A stretch of 38,209 nucleotides of DNA from an uncultured bacterium (GCA_937919925.1 CALFOT010000107.1:1-38209), one strand, 5' to 3'; numbered from the stretch's first letter, positions 26,351 to 35,192 are shown. Program-made: numbers and translations. The notes: a model not told the origin generated them from the letters alone.

Positions 26351-26365
26351 TTACCAATTTGGTAA
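26351..26365. promoter_or_regulatory. Palindromic operator upstream of the toxin-antitoxin remnant
   Basis: TTACCAATTTGGTAA is an inverted repeat with perfect seven-base arms around one central base. It lies 24 bases before the toxin-like ATG at 26390, the expected place for the antitoxin's autoregulatory binding site. An AT-rich stretch follows it. Binding by the downstream antitoxin is inferred. Confidence 0.6.
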
Positions 26366-26389
26366 AGTTTTTTATCGTTAACGGCGAGA

Positions 26390-26666
26390 ATGAAGGTATC
26401 CTTTAGCAGCAAGAAACTAAAAGCACTTTGCAATCCAATGGGTTTCGGAAGCTGCAGAAGGAACACGGAAAGCCGGTCGCAAATGCGCTTCACCGGCTTC
26501 TTGCGGATTTGACGGCTGCTGCGAACTTAGGGGGGTTACCACCCTTCGCTCGCCCCCACCCACTGCGGAAGACGATCCGCCTCCGCTCCAATCGAATGGC
26601 TCGCTGAACTGGAAGCTCGTCAAACACATCCAACTCATCGGAATCCAGAATTATCACCATGGCTAA
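26390..26666 (+). pseudogene. Decayed HigB/RelE-superfamily toxin gene
   Basis: Three frames together give a RelE/HigB-like toxin. From 26390 MKVSFSSKKLKALCN is read; from about 26446 the next frame gives RKLQKEHGKPVANALHRLL and ADLTAAANLG with PHPL; from about 26565 the third frame gives EDDPPPLQSNGSLNWKL and HIQLIGIQNYHHG, the typical toxin end, with a stop at 26664-26666. At least two frameshifts and probably a small deletion therefore separate the pieces. The end overlaps the antitoxin start by eight bases, as in intact higBA pairs. No functional toxin can be made from this copy. Confidence 0.75.
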
Positions 26667-27603
26667 ATCGGAACTCACTCCCCCTCAAGCCACTTGGCTT
26701 GCCACTCCTGGCGAATCGATTCAGGCGGGGATTGATGCTGCTTGCTGGACCAAGCGTCAATTCGCCGAGCGTATGGGATATTCGGAAAAGCACGTCAGCC
26801 TGTTGCTGTCAGCCAAGGTGCCAATCACCCCAGATGCGGCGCAACGTTTATCGCGAGTGCTGGGTGGCGCGGTTGATTATTGGCTCACCCGAGAAGCGCA
26901 ATATCAAGGAGAGTTGGCGCAACGCAAGGAACAAAAAACGCTTGGCGGTTGGGTGGAGTGGTTGGAAGACTTGCCGCGTACGTATTTGCGCAAGCTGGGG
27001 TTTTTGCAAGCTCAGCGCAAGGGCAAAGATCAGGTGCGGGAATGCCTTGCGTTTTATGGGGTGGCGTCGCCAGATGCTTGGCGAGATTGGAACTCCACCC
27101 TGCAGGCTAGTTTCCATTCTGCTGTAACGAGAAATATGGAAAAAAATATTGCGGCAACAAGCACTTGGCTACGCGTTGGGGAATTGCAGGCGGCGAAGAT
27201 TACTTGCCAGCCTTATGACAAAAAGGCATTTCAGAAAACCATTCCGAAGTTGCGCAAACTAATGTTGCAAAAAGACTCGAAGGTTCTCTTACCAAAGATG
27301 CGTGTGCTGTGTGCCGCAGCTGGAGTGGCGTTGGTTACAGCGCCCGCCCCTAGGGCCTGCGGCGCTTATGGAGCCACACGCTGGCTTTCCCCGCAGAAAA
27401 CTTTGCTGCTGTTGCACAATCCAGGCGAAATAGATGAGCGCTGGTGGTTTCGATTCTTCTACCTGTGCGGGCACCTTTTGCTTCACTCAAAGAAGGCTAC
27501 TTTTGTAGATTTGCCGAAAGCCGCAATCTCAAAGGAAGCGGAGCAAGCCAACAGCTTTGCAGTCATGGTGCTTGCCCATGAGGGTCGTCATCTACCGGCT
27601 TGA
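26659..27603 (+). CDS. HigA-like antitoxin/regulator with degenerate ImmA/IrrE domain
   Basis: This is a 314-residue protein. An XRE helix-turn-helix at about 20-75 has TKRQFAERMGYSEKHVSLLLS followed by ITPDAAQRLSRVLGGAVDYWL, as in HigA. The C terminus matches ImmA/IrrE metallopeptidases (WWFRFFYLCGHLLLHSKKATFVD), but the zinc motif HExxH reads Tyr268-Leu269-Cys-Gly-His272; the first His and the catalytic Glu are lost, so it should not cleave. Glu295 in EQANSFA keeps the third ligand place. It likely bound and repressed through the palindrome at 26351 and neutralised the toxin whose gene is now broken. Its own frame is intact. Confidence 0.88.
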   Translation: MAKSELTPPQATWLATPGESIQAGIDAACWTKRQFAERMGYSEKHVSLLLSAKVPITPDAAQRLSRVLGGAVDYWLTREAQYQGELAQRKEQKTLGGWVEWLEDLPRTYLRKLGFLQAQRKGKDQVRECLAFYGVASPDAWRDWNSTLQASFHSAVTRNMEKNIAATSTWLRVGELQAAKITCQPYDKKAFQKTIPKLRKLMLQKDSKVLLPKMRVLCAAAGVALVTAPAPRACGAYGATRWLSPQKTLLLLHNPGEIDERWWFRFFYLCGHLLLHSKKATFVDLPKAAISKEAEQANSFAVMVLAHEGRHLPA

Positions 27604-27802
27604 GAAATCAATTTCCGCTAGAGGGAGAAAATGGGGGCGCTTTGCTTGATGACTGCTTCTGCACGAACACCTCCAGCCAAGATTCCAGGGAAAACTTGGA
27701 AGCCGAGGGTATTTCAACAGTAGCAAGCAGAAACGGGTAGGAAAAAGAGAAGGAGAACAACACGCAGGTTGTCCCCCTTTCCATCTTGCGCAAAACTTCG
27801 CC

Positions 27803-29071
27803 CTAGCGCCGCGCGGGCCCCAGGTCGAAACGATCGAGCTCCATCACTTTGGTCCATGCCGCAGCGAAGTCCTTGGCAAATTTCTTCTGGCCATCCTCAC
27901 TTGCGTAGACCTCCGCAAGAGCGCGCAGTTGCGAGTTCGAGCCAAACACAAGGTCCACAGCAGTGGCCGTCCACTTCTGCGCGCCGCTCGCACGGTCGAA
28001 GCCCTCGTAAAGACCCTCACTCACGCTGGACTTGCGCCATTCGGTACCCATGTCCAGTAAGTTGACGAAAAAATCGTTGCTCAAAACACCGGGGTGCGCC
28101 GTGAAAACGCCGTACTGCGTATCGCCAAAGTTCGTATCTAGCACCCGCATGCCCCCCACCAGAGCGGTCATTTCCGGAGCGCTTAATGTGAGTTGATTCG
28201 CACGATCCACCAAAGCTTTTTCCGGGCGGAAGAAAGACTCGGCCGTGAAGTAGTTGCGAAAACCATCCGCCGTGGGTTCCAGCACTTCGAAGCTGGCAGC
28301 ATCCGTCCACTCCTGAGTGGTGTCGGTGCGTCCAGGCGTAAACCCAACCACCACCGCGTAGCCAGCTTGTTTGGCCGCAGCTTCAATCGCAGCATTGCCA
28401 CCCAGCACGATGACGTCGGCGAGGGAAACTTTTTTACCCGTGGGCAGCGCCGCGTTGAAATCGGCTTGCACTTGCTCCAGCACACCAAGGATCTTGGCGA
28501 GTTCGGCGGGCTCGTTCACCGCCCAATCGCGTTGCGGGGCCAGGCGGATGCGCGCGCCGTTAGCACCACCACGCTTATCACTATCGCGGAAGCTGGCGGC
28601 CGAGGCCCATGCAGTGGAGACCAACTGCGAAACCGAAAGACCAGATTGGAGAATCTTGGTTTTCAGAGCAGCGGTTTCGGCGGCATTGATCAACGGATAA
28701 TCCACCGCCGGCAGCGGATCTTGCCACAACTGCACTTCCGCAACTTCCGGGCCGAGCAGGCGCGTCACCGGGCCCATGTCGCGGTGCGTCAACTTGTACC
28801 AAGCGCGCGCGAAAGCTGCGTTGAACTGCTCTGGGTTCTCGTGAAAGCGTCGAGAAATCTCGCCGTAAATCGGATCCACCTTCAACGCCAAATCGGTGGT
28901 CAACATGACGGGTTCATTGAATTTCCCAGGGATGTGCGCATCCGGCACGATGAACAAATCACCCTTTGGAGTCCATTGGTGGGCGCCGGCCGGGCTCTTC
29001 GTGAGTTCCCATTCAAAGTTGTAGAGGTTGGCGAGAAAACCCTGGGACCATTGGGTTGGGGTGGCTGTCCA
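27803..29071 (-). pseudogene. katG: Catalase-peroxidase katG, 3' part only
   Basis: The readable part begins at WTATPTQWS (near 29071) and continues with [76 protein letters not shown] and [10 protein letters not shown] to the normal end. Compared with Mycobacterium KatG, it starts at about residue 328 of 740, so the heme domain with distal Trp/His, the crosslinked Tyr and the proximal His is missing. What remains is the end of the N-terminal domain and the whole C-terminal domain. An internal start at 28957 could make a 384-residue product without heme. The upstream edge is a junction with an unrelated gene on the other strand. Confidence 0.92.
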
Positions 29072-29377
29072 ACCGCACCGCAGCCGCTCGAAATCCTCAT
29101 CCAGCTGGCCGCCCCCGCCAACCTCAGCCGCGTGGTGGTTTATGAAACCGCCAGCGGCCAGAGCTATGAAATTTACACGGTACTAGTCTCTGCGGATGGC
29201 AAGGTTTTTACGCCCATAGGCAGCGCTCAGCAAGGCTCGCGGGGCGAGGAAAATTGCATCAGCTACCGCTTTCCAGAGCAGGAGGTCCGCACCATCAAAA
29301 TCGTCACCCAGGGTTGCCACGGCCTGACTTTCTCCAGTTTCAGCCGGCTGTGTGAAGTGATGGCTTTTGCCGAGTAA
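29069..29377 (+). pseudogene. 3' end of a discoidin (F5/8 type C)-like domain protein
   Basis: About 102 codons run to a TAA at 29375-29377. [38 protein letters not shown] and RTIKIVTQGCHGLTF follow the strand order of F5/8 type C / discoidin-like carbohydrate-binding domains, with an ending CEVMAFAE. No start codon or 5' part exists; the frame runs backwards into the antisense of katG. The gene was cut at the same point, about 29070, as katG. It was probably a secreted or surface protein. Confidence 0.65.
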
Positions 29378-29520
29378 CAGCAAGCTGCGGCGCGCAATAA
29401 AAACAGCTTTTAAGGCGGTCAAATGGCCAAAACTTCAATATTAGATAAATCGGTCTAGATTTAGTTATAGGCAGAAAGGCGCGTCAAGCTTACACTCAAA
29501 ACATTCCTAAGCCCGCACCC

Positions 29521-31485
29521 ATGTACGACATCCTTGGGGTGTCTGGAGCCGCCGTGCAGACGCTCTTGCTGCTGCTCGCGGCCTCCGCATTAACCTACAT
29601 TTTGCGCCGCCGCTTCGGCCTTTTGCGGCTGGCGGCGGCCGAACCCCGCGGCGGCCACTGGGGGGAACGCCTGCGCCGTTTGCTGGTGATTGGCTTCGGC
29701 CAAGCGCGCCAGCCACGCTATTTAGTGGCCGGAGTGCTGCACATCATTTTGTTCGCCGGTTTTTTGGTGCTCTCGCTGCGCTCGCTCAGCCTGATGGTGG
29801 AGCCGTACGCGCCAGGTTTTCTTTCTCTGGGCGAGCCTTACGCCACGCTCAAAGACTGGACCGGGCTGCTCGTTTTGCTGAGTTGCGTGGTGGCTGCGTG
29901 GCGACGCGTGGTGGTCAAACCGGCGCGCTATCACGATCGTCATGCCAGTCAATCCCACACCGCGGAAGCACTGCTCATTCTCGGCTTGATTGCCGTGTTG
30001 ATGATTGCCGATGCTTTGATCGACGGGAGTTTTTGGCTGACCGGCCTATCCCCCAACCCGCCCGGCGAAATCAATCTCCCTGCATTCTGGATTCACAACA
30101 CCACAATCTTAATCTTTTTGTGCCTGCTGCCTTTAGGGAAACATTTCCACGTGATCACGGCACTACCCAATGTTTTCCTCTCCAATCTCAATCCTAGCGG
30201 CAAGATCAAACCGCCGTCGTACAGCGAAAGTAATTTTGACGCCCTGGAATCCGTCGGCGTGAGCAAGCTGGAAGATTTCACCTGGAAGCAAACGCTGGAT
30301 GCCTATAGCTGCGTGGACTGCGGCCGCTGCTCCGATCATTGCCCGGCTTATGCCACGGGCACGCCACTTTCACCGCGTATGCTGAGTATCAAAACGCGCG
30401 ATGCAGCTTATGCGGCTTATCCAATTTTGGGTAACATCGTGCCGCCACAAGAGCGCCCGGCGCTGGTTGGAGAAACCATCACCGACGCCGAACTGTGGTC
30501 GTGCACCACCTGCGGTGCATGCGAAGAAGCGTGCCCAGTGATGATTGAATACATTGATCGCATCGTGGACATGCGACGCTTTTTGGTTGATGACGGCCGC
30601 CTTCCTGCGGCGTTGCAAAAGCCGCTGGCAGCCTTGGAAAAACGCGGCAACCCCTATGGCAAGATGGCGCGCAAACGCGGCGAGTGGGTAGCGGAAGTTG
30701 CACCCGGAGAAGTCCGCATTTTGGCGCCGGGTGAAAGTTGTGAAGCGCTTTACTTCACCGATAGTTGTGCCGCCTTTGATCCGCGCGTGCAGCAAACCGC
30801 AGTGGCCTTCGCCAACATTCTCACCCAGGCGGGGGTCAACACCGCAACGCTTGGCGCCGAGGAAGTGGATTCGGGCCACGAAGCGCGACGCTTTGGTGAA
30901 GAGGGATTATTTATGGCGCTGCGTGAAAAAAATATGGAGGCGCTTGAGAGTCGGAGCTTCCAGCGCATCGTGACCAGCGATCCACACGCACTGAATTCCT
31001 TGCGCAATGATTACACCATCCAGCAGCCGGTGGTGCATCATTCGCAAGTGTTGGCGGAGTTGTTGCAAGCGGGCAAATTGCCGCTGCAAGCACTTGCGGA
31101 TCACCGCCGCTACACCTTCCACGACCCATGTTATTTGGGCCGTCATAATGGCGAATACCAAAACCCGCGCAGCGTATTAGAGGCCATCCCCGGCATTCAA
31201 ACCGTGGAAATGGAGCGTAGCCGTAAACGCAGTTTTTGCTGTGGCGGCGGCTCGTTGAACCTATTCCAGGAAACGGAGTGCGATCGTCGCATGGGCGAAA
31301 TGCGCGTGGATATGGCCGCTGATGTCGGCGCAGAAGTGGTGGTGACCGCGTGCCCTTTCTGTTTGGTAAACCTTGAAGACGCTGTCAAAACAACCGGCCG
31401 TGAAGGCGCGATGGAAATCATCGATCTGGCCGAATTAGTGCAACGCTCCATTAACGGAGCTGAGCAACAACCACTAGAAGTTTAA
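29521..31485 (+). CDS. EtfAB:quinone oxidoreductase-like membrane Fe-S protein (EMO / HdrB-related)
   Basis: This is a 654-residue membrane protein. Residues 1-210 hold five or six membrane helices of the NarI/cytochrome b type. Two [4Fe-4S] ferredoxin motifs follow (Cys264/267/270/274 and Cys328/331/334/338), then two CCG (DUF224) domains. The second is complete: Cys537, Cys573-Cys574, Cys611 and Cys614. The first keeps Cys416 but has Asp450-Ser451 for CC and Asp487/Ala490 for CxxC, so it should not bind a cluster. Such proteins next to etf genes pass electrons from EtfAB to (mena)quinone. The etfB start is three bases after its stop. An alternative name is heterodisulfide-reductase-related protein. 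Confidence 0.92.
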   Translation: MYDILGVSGAAVQTLLLLLAASALTYILRRRFGLLRLAAAEPRGGHWGERLRRLLVIGFGQARQPRYLVAGVLHIILFAGFLVLSLRSLSLMVEPYAPGFLSLGEPYATLKDWTGLLVLLSCVVAAWRRVVVKPARYHDRHASQSHTAEALLILGLIAVLMIADALIDGSFWLTGLSPNPPGEINLPAFWIHNTTILIFLCLLPLGKHFHVITALPNVFLSNLNPSGKIKPPSYSESNFDALESVGVSKLEDFTWKQTLDAYSCVDCGRCSDHCPAYATGTPLSPRMLSIKTRDAAYAAYPILGNIVPPQERPALVGETITDAELWSCTTCGACEEACPVMIEYIDRIVDMRRFLVDDGRLPAALQKPLAALEKRGNPYGKMARKRGEWVAEVAPGEVRILAPGESCEALYFTDSCAAFDPRVQQTAVAFANILTQAGVNTATLGAEEVDSGHEARRFGEEGLFMALREKNMEALESRSFQRIVTSDPHALNSLRNDYTIQQPVVHHSQVLAELLQAGKLPLQALADHRRYTFHDPCYLGRHNGEYQNPRSVLEAIPGIQTVEMERSRKRSFCCGGGSLNLFQETECDRRMGEMRVDMAADVGAEVVVTACPFCLVNLEDAVKTTGREGAMEIIDLAELVQRSINGAEQQPLEV

Positions 31486-31487
31486 TC

Positions 31488-32276
31488 ATGGAAATCTACG
31501 TCTGCATCAAGCGCGTGGCGGACACTTCGGAAGTAGAAATCGAAGTGGACCGCAGCGGACTGGCCCTGGAAGAAGCGGACTTCTCCTGGGACATTAATGA
31601 ATGGGATAACTTTGCCGTGGAGGCGGCGGTGCAATTAAAAGAGCAGCATGGCGGCACCGTAACGGCCATCACCGTAGGCGGCGAAGACGATGAAGAAGTG
31701 CTGCGGCGCGCACTGGCGATGGGCTGCGACCAAGCGCTGCATTGTTATGACCCCGCTTTCGAAAAAGCCGACGCCTGGGCCATCGCCACCATTTTGGCCG
31801 CCGCTTTAAAAGGTAGGGCTATCGATTTGCTGTTGTTCGGCGCAGTGTCTGCCGACGAAGGCCGCGGCCAAGTGGGTGGCCTGGTTGCGGGCTTGCTCGA
31901 TTTACCGCTGGTTTCCTTAGCCACCGCCCTAACGGTCGATGGCGCCAAGGCCATCGTGCAACACGAAGTGGAAAACGGTCTGGAGCGTGTGCGTGAAGTA
32001 GACCTTCCCGCAGTCATCACCGTACAAACTGGCATCAATGAACCACGCTACGTTTCGGTGCGCGGCATTCGCAAAGTGGCGGCGATGGATATTCCCGTGC
32101 ACGGTGTTGCCGAGTTGGGCTTGGCTGCAGAAAACTACGCAAGCCAAACCAACCGCATCACCCTGGAAGAATTATTTCTGCCGCCGCAAGGTGTTGGCGC
32201 ACAAATTCTCGAAGGCAGCAACGAGGAAATGATGAATCAATTAATACAACTGCTGCAAGAAAATGGAGGCCTCTAA
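31488..32276 (+). CDS. etfB: Electron transfer flavoprotein subunit beta
   Basis: This is a 262-residue subunit of normal length. MEIYVCIKRVADTSEVEIE at the start, INEWDNFAVEAAVQLKE, ALAMGCDQALH and LLFGAVSADEGRGQVGGLVA are typical; the C-terminal VITVQTGINEPRYVSVRGIRK is the usual signature. EtfB binds AMP or a second flavin and forms a soluble dimer with EtfA that takes electrons from acyl-CoA dehydrogenases. It follows the membrane Fe-S protein by two bases and precedes etfA by two bases. Confidence 0.96.
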   Translation: MEIYVCIKRVADTSEVEIEVDRSGLALEEADFSWDINEWDNFAVEAAVQLKEQHGGTVTAITVGGEDDEEVLRRALAMGCDQALHCYDPAFEKADAWAIATILAAALKGRAIDLLLFGAVSADEGRGQVGGLVAGLLDLPLVSLATALTVDGAKAIVQHEVENGLERVREVDLPAVITVQTGINEPRYVSVRGIRKVAAMDIPVHGVAELGLAAENYASQTNRITLEELFLPPQGVGAQILEGSNEEMMNQLIQLLQENGGL

Positions 32277-32278
32277 CG

Positions 32279-33232
32279 ATGCGGGAAATCTTTGTGATCA
32301 TAGAAGACTTCGGTGATGGCGCTTGGGAACTTGCTGCTGCCGCACGCTCCTTGGGAGAAGCTCGCACCACGGCGCTCGTATGCGGCGCCGCAGAGGAAAA
32401 CCAACAAGCACTCGCCAAGCTGTTTGATCGCGTCGTGGTGTTCCCCGCCAGCGCCGACGGCAACTGGGATGCGGAGTACATCGCAGCATGCGTGTTGCCA
32501 CGCTTGCTTTCCGAACAGCCGTATTTGGTGCTCCTGCTGCACAGTAATAACGGCTTGGATTTGGCGCCGCTACTGGCGGCAAAATCCAACCGTCCGATGT
32601 TGGCGGATTGTTTATCACTGGAAGTGCGGGAACCAGGCTTGGCTGCAGTGCGCACCACCTTCGGCGGCAAAGTACGCGCGCGCATTTTTGCCAAGGAATC
32701 TAGCGCTGGTTATTTAGCCACCTTACGCCCCGGCGCTTTCACCACATCAGCTCCTGTGGAAGGGGCCGGAATCCTCGAAGGCGCCACAGCGCCCGCTGAT
32801 TACCAACCGCGCCGCCGTTGCCTGCAAACGCTCACTCCTGATGCGGGCGCTGTGGATATCACACAGGCCGCAATTTTGGTGGCCGTTGGGCGCGGCATTG
32901 AGGAACAAGAAAACTTGGAAATCGTGCAATCGTTGGCCGAGGCGCTCGGTGGCGAACTGGCCTGCACGCGCCCGGTGGTTGATAAAAAATGGCTGGAGAA
33001 GAGCCGCCAGGTGGGCACTTCTGGGCTCACCGTCAAACCAAAAATCTATTTGGCCGTTGGCGTCAGTGGCAGTTTCCAACACCTGGGCGGCGTCAAAGGC
33101 AAACCCTATATGATTGCCATCAACCAAGATCCAGCCGCACCCATTTTCGCAACCGCGGATGTGGGTATTATTGGAGACTTGTTCGAATTGGTTCCGTTGT
33201 TGGAAGAAAAAATCCGCGCACATAAATCTTAG
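32279..33232 (+). CDS. etfA: Electron transfer flavoprotein subunit alpha
   Basis: This is a 317-residue FAD-binding subunit. The FAD signature lies at about residues 250-300: GTSGLTVKPKIYLAVGVSG, SFQHLGGVKG, IAINQDPAAPIFATADVGI and GDLFELVPLL. The N-terminal domain is the usual alpha/beta fold (REIFVIIEDFGDG). It passes electrons from the acyl-CoA dehydrogenase encoded next to the membrane Fe-S protein encoded at 29521. GGAGG lies about eleven bases before the ATG. The acyl-CoA dehydrogenase starts four bases after its stop. Confidence 0.96.
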   Translation: MREIFVIIEDFGDGAWELAAAARSLGEARTTALVCGAAEENQQALAKLFDRVVVFPASADGNWDAEYIAACVLPRLLSEQPYLVLLLHSNNGLDLAPLLAAKSNRPMLADCLSLEVREPGLAAVRTTFGGKVRARIFAKESSAGYLATLRPGAFTTSAPVEGAGILEGATAPADYQPRRRCLQTLTPDAGAVDITQAAILVAVGRGIEEQENLEIVQSLAEALGGELACTRPVVDKKWLEKSRQVGTSGLTVKPKIYLAVGVSGSFQHLGGVKGKPYMIAINQDPAAPIFATADVGIIGDLFELVPLLEEKIRAHKS

Positions 33233-33236
33233 AGAC

Positions 33237-34385
33237 ATGAAGTTCGAACTAGAAAAATCACAGCTGGACATTCAAAAAGCCGCCGCGCGTTTTGCCAAAG
33301 GAGAATTCGATAAAGAGTTGGCGCTTGAACTCGAACGCACTCACAGCTACCCCACCGATATTTGGAAAAAAGCCTGTGCGGAAGGATTTATTGGCCTGCA
33401 TTTCCCAGAGCAGTATGGTGGCTCCGGCTATGGCGTTTTTGAAAACGCGCTGGTGCTCGAAGCTTTTTGCCGCCAAGATTCTGGCATTGGCGCGGCCATG
33501 CTCACCGCTCCGTTTGGTTGCGAAATTATTTTGCATCACGGCACGGAAGCCCAAAAAGATCACTACTTGAACATGGTCACCTCTGGCGCCGGCTTATCCG
33601 CCGGTGCTTTTACCGAGCCAATGCATGGCAGCGATATCACACGCATGTCCACAACCGCTGTGCGCGATGGCGAAGATTGGGTCCTCAACGGCGTCAAAAC
33701 TTTTATCACCAACGCCGGCATTTGCGCCTTCTATATCTTGCTGGTGCAAACCGATATAGAGGCTGGCCACAAAGGTCAGAGCATGTTTATTGTGGATGCT
33801 GATTTGCCTGGCATTGAAGTGGCGAGCGTCGGCGAAAAGATGGGTTTGAAAATGATCCCCACCGGCGAAGTGAGTTTGAAAAATGTACGCGTACCCGGTA
33901 GCGCCCTGCTTGGTGTGGAAAACAAAGGCTTCTATCAAGTGCTGCAATTCTTTGATGAAAGCCGGATTGGGGTTGCCGCGCAGGCTGTGGGCACGGCCCA
34001 GGGAGCATTTGATCGCGCGATTGACTACATCAAGGGCCGTGAGCAGTTTGGCATCAAAATCGCCAAGTTCCAAGCCATTCAACACAAGCTCGCCGAGATG
34101 GCCACGCAGCTGGAACTTGCGCGGCTCATCACTTACAAGGCTGCGTGGTTTGCAGATCATAAAAAGCCCGACGCAAAACTGAGCGCCATGGCCAAATACT
34201 ACGCTGGCAAAGTGGCCAGCGAAGTTGCCAGTGAATCCATGCAGCTCTTTGGCGGCTATGGATACATCACTGAATTCGAAGTGGAGCGTTTCTACCGCGA
34301 CGCCCGCATTACCGAAATCTACGAAGGCACGCGCGAGATTCAAAAAAACATCATTGCCGGACAAGTGCTCGGCAAGCTGCGATAA
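33237..34385 (+). CDS. Acyl-CoA dehydrogenase
   Basis: This is a 382-residue cytoplasmic flavoenzyme that makes enoyl-CoA from acyl-CoA. It shows IGLHFPEQYGGSG (N-terminal helical domain), AFTEPMHGSDITRM (middle beta domain), VLNGVKTFITNA, FDESRIGVAAQAVGTAQGAFD (FAD contact) and the C-terminal YRDARITEIYEGTREIQ, whose Glu is the usual catalytic base of short/medium-chain members. Chain length cannot be given. I use the ATG at 33237, four bases after etfA, because the family starts there; a longer frame overlaps etfA. It completes an acyl-CoA to quinone electron chain with the three genes upstream. Confidence 0.96.
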   Translation: MKFELEKSQLDIQKAAARFAKGEFDKELALELERTHSYPTDIWKKACAEGFIGLHFPEQYGGSGYGVFENALVLEAFCRQDSGIGAAMLTAPFGCEIILHHGTEAQKDHYLNMVTSGAGLSAGAFTEPMHGSDITRMSTTAVRDGEDWVLNGVKTFITNAGICAFYILLVQTDIEAGHKGQSMFIVDADLPGIEVASVGEKMGLKMIPTGEVSLKNVRVPGSALLGVENKGFYQVLQFFDESRIGVAAQAVGTAQGAFDRAIDYIKGREQFGIKIAKFQAIQHKLAEMATQLELARLITYKAAWFADHKKPDAKLSAMAKYYAGKVASEVASESMQLFGGYGYITEFEVERFYRDARITEIYEGTREIQKNIIAGQVLGKLR

Positions 34386-34430
34386 ACGCGCCGCCTTCCA
34401 ACCCGAAGGTTTTCCCCCTCTTTTACCATC

Positions 34431-35180
34431 ATGATTGAAATTCTAGATCACCTTCCTGTAGGCGTAGTCGGTTTCCGCGCGCACGGCCAAATCACTAAAG
34501 ATGATTACTTGAATGTGATCATCCCAACCGTTGAAGGCGCACTTGTGAACGCGCCGCATTTGCGCTTGCTTTATGAAATGGGGCCAGATTTCACGGGCTT
34601 TGAAATCGGCGCCATGTGGCAAGACATGATGCTTTTGGTGGAGCACCCCACCGTATGGAAAGCAGTGGCGGTAGTCAGTGATAAAAAGTGGGTGCGTTGG
34701 ATCATGCGTACTTTCGGCCTCGTCATGCCGTGCCCGGTGCGTGTTTATGCTTGCAAACGTTTCGAAGATGCACACGCTTGGATTACCCGCGCTGAGCATG
34801 TCGGTTTGGGCATTGAGCTACACGAAGAAATCGGCGTGGCCATTCTTTCCCCTCACGGACGCCTGGAGCCTGAAGACTTTGAGCAAGCGCGTGCGCAAAT
34901 TGATCCTTTCCTGGAAGACAACGGCAAGCTCCACGGCATCATGATTCGCGCCGACGCCTTCCCAGGCTGGACCGGCATCGGCGCCATGTTCGCGCATTTG
35001 CGCTTCGTTCATGACCACCATCGCAAAGTTGCCCGCGTGGCCGTAGTCAGCGATGACTCCGTCCTTGCGCATTTGCCGGCCCTGGCCAAAATTTTTGTGG
35101 CTGCGGAACTGAAGCACTTCCCACTGGCCGAGGAAGAACGCGCTATGACTTGGCTAAAAACAGCAAATCCGCGCGCATAA
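34431..35180 (+). CDS. Tandem SpoIIAA-like (STAS-related) protein
   Basis: This is a 249-residue soluble protein made of two similar domains of about 120 residues. Each has the SpoIIAA-like pattern: VVGFRAHGQITKDDYLNVI then HLRLLYEMG and AVVSDKKWVRWIM in the first; VAILSPHGRLEPEDFEQAR, LHGIMIRADAFPGW and VAVVSDDSVLAHLP in the second. Single-domain relatives are widespread and uncharacterised, perhaps lipid- or partner-binding. The gap to the acyl-CoA dehydrogenase is 45 bases, so co-transcription is possible. No link with sporulation is implied. Confidence 0.85.
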   Translation: MIEILDHLPVGVVGFRAHGQITKDDYLNVIIPTVEGALVNAPHLRLLYEMGPDFTGFEIGAMWQDMMLLVEHPTVWKAVAVVSDKKWVRWIMRTFGLVMPCPVRVYACKRFEDAHAWITRAEHVGLGIELHEEIGVAILSPHGRLEPEDFEQARAQIDPFLEDNGKLHGIMIRADAFPGWTGIGAMFAHLRFVHDHHRKVARVAVVSDDSVLAHLPALAKIFVAAELKHFPLAEEERAMTWLKTANPRA

Positions 35181-35186
35181 ATGCGC

Positions 35187-35192
35187 TAAAAT
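35187..35192 (+). promoter_or_regulatory. Possible -10 box and short leader of the aconitase gene
   Basis: TAAAAT would start a transcript near 35199, giving a leader of about 33 bases. The leader holds a small hairpin, CGGGC / GCCCG with a six-base loop at 35204-35219. No Shine-Dalgarno stands before the ATG at 35232. The bases ATGCG are repeated on both sides of the box. Confidence 0.3.

Noticed and set aside
27576-27600. HEGRH (HExxH-like) near the C terminus of the HigA-like protein
   Set aside because: It lies outside the ImmA zinc-helix position, and is most likely chance.
27608-27793. A 61-residue minus-strand frame between the antitoxin and katG
   Set aside because: Low-complexity Ser/Phe composition, no motif and no start signal; the 199-base gap is treated as empty.
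28193-29068. A long plus-strand open frame running up to the discoidin-like end
   Set aside because: It is the antisense of katG; only the part after about 29069 resembles a protein family.
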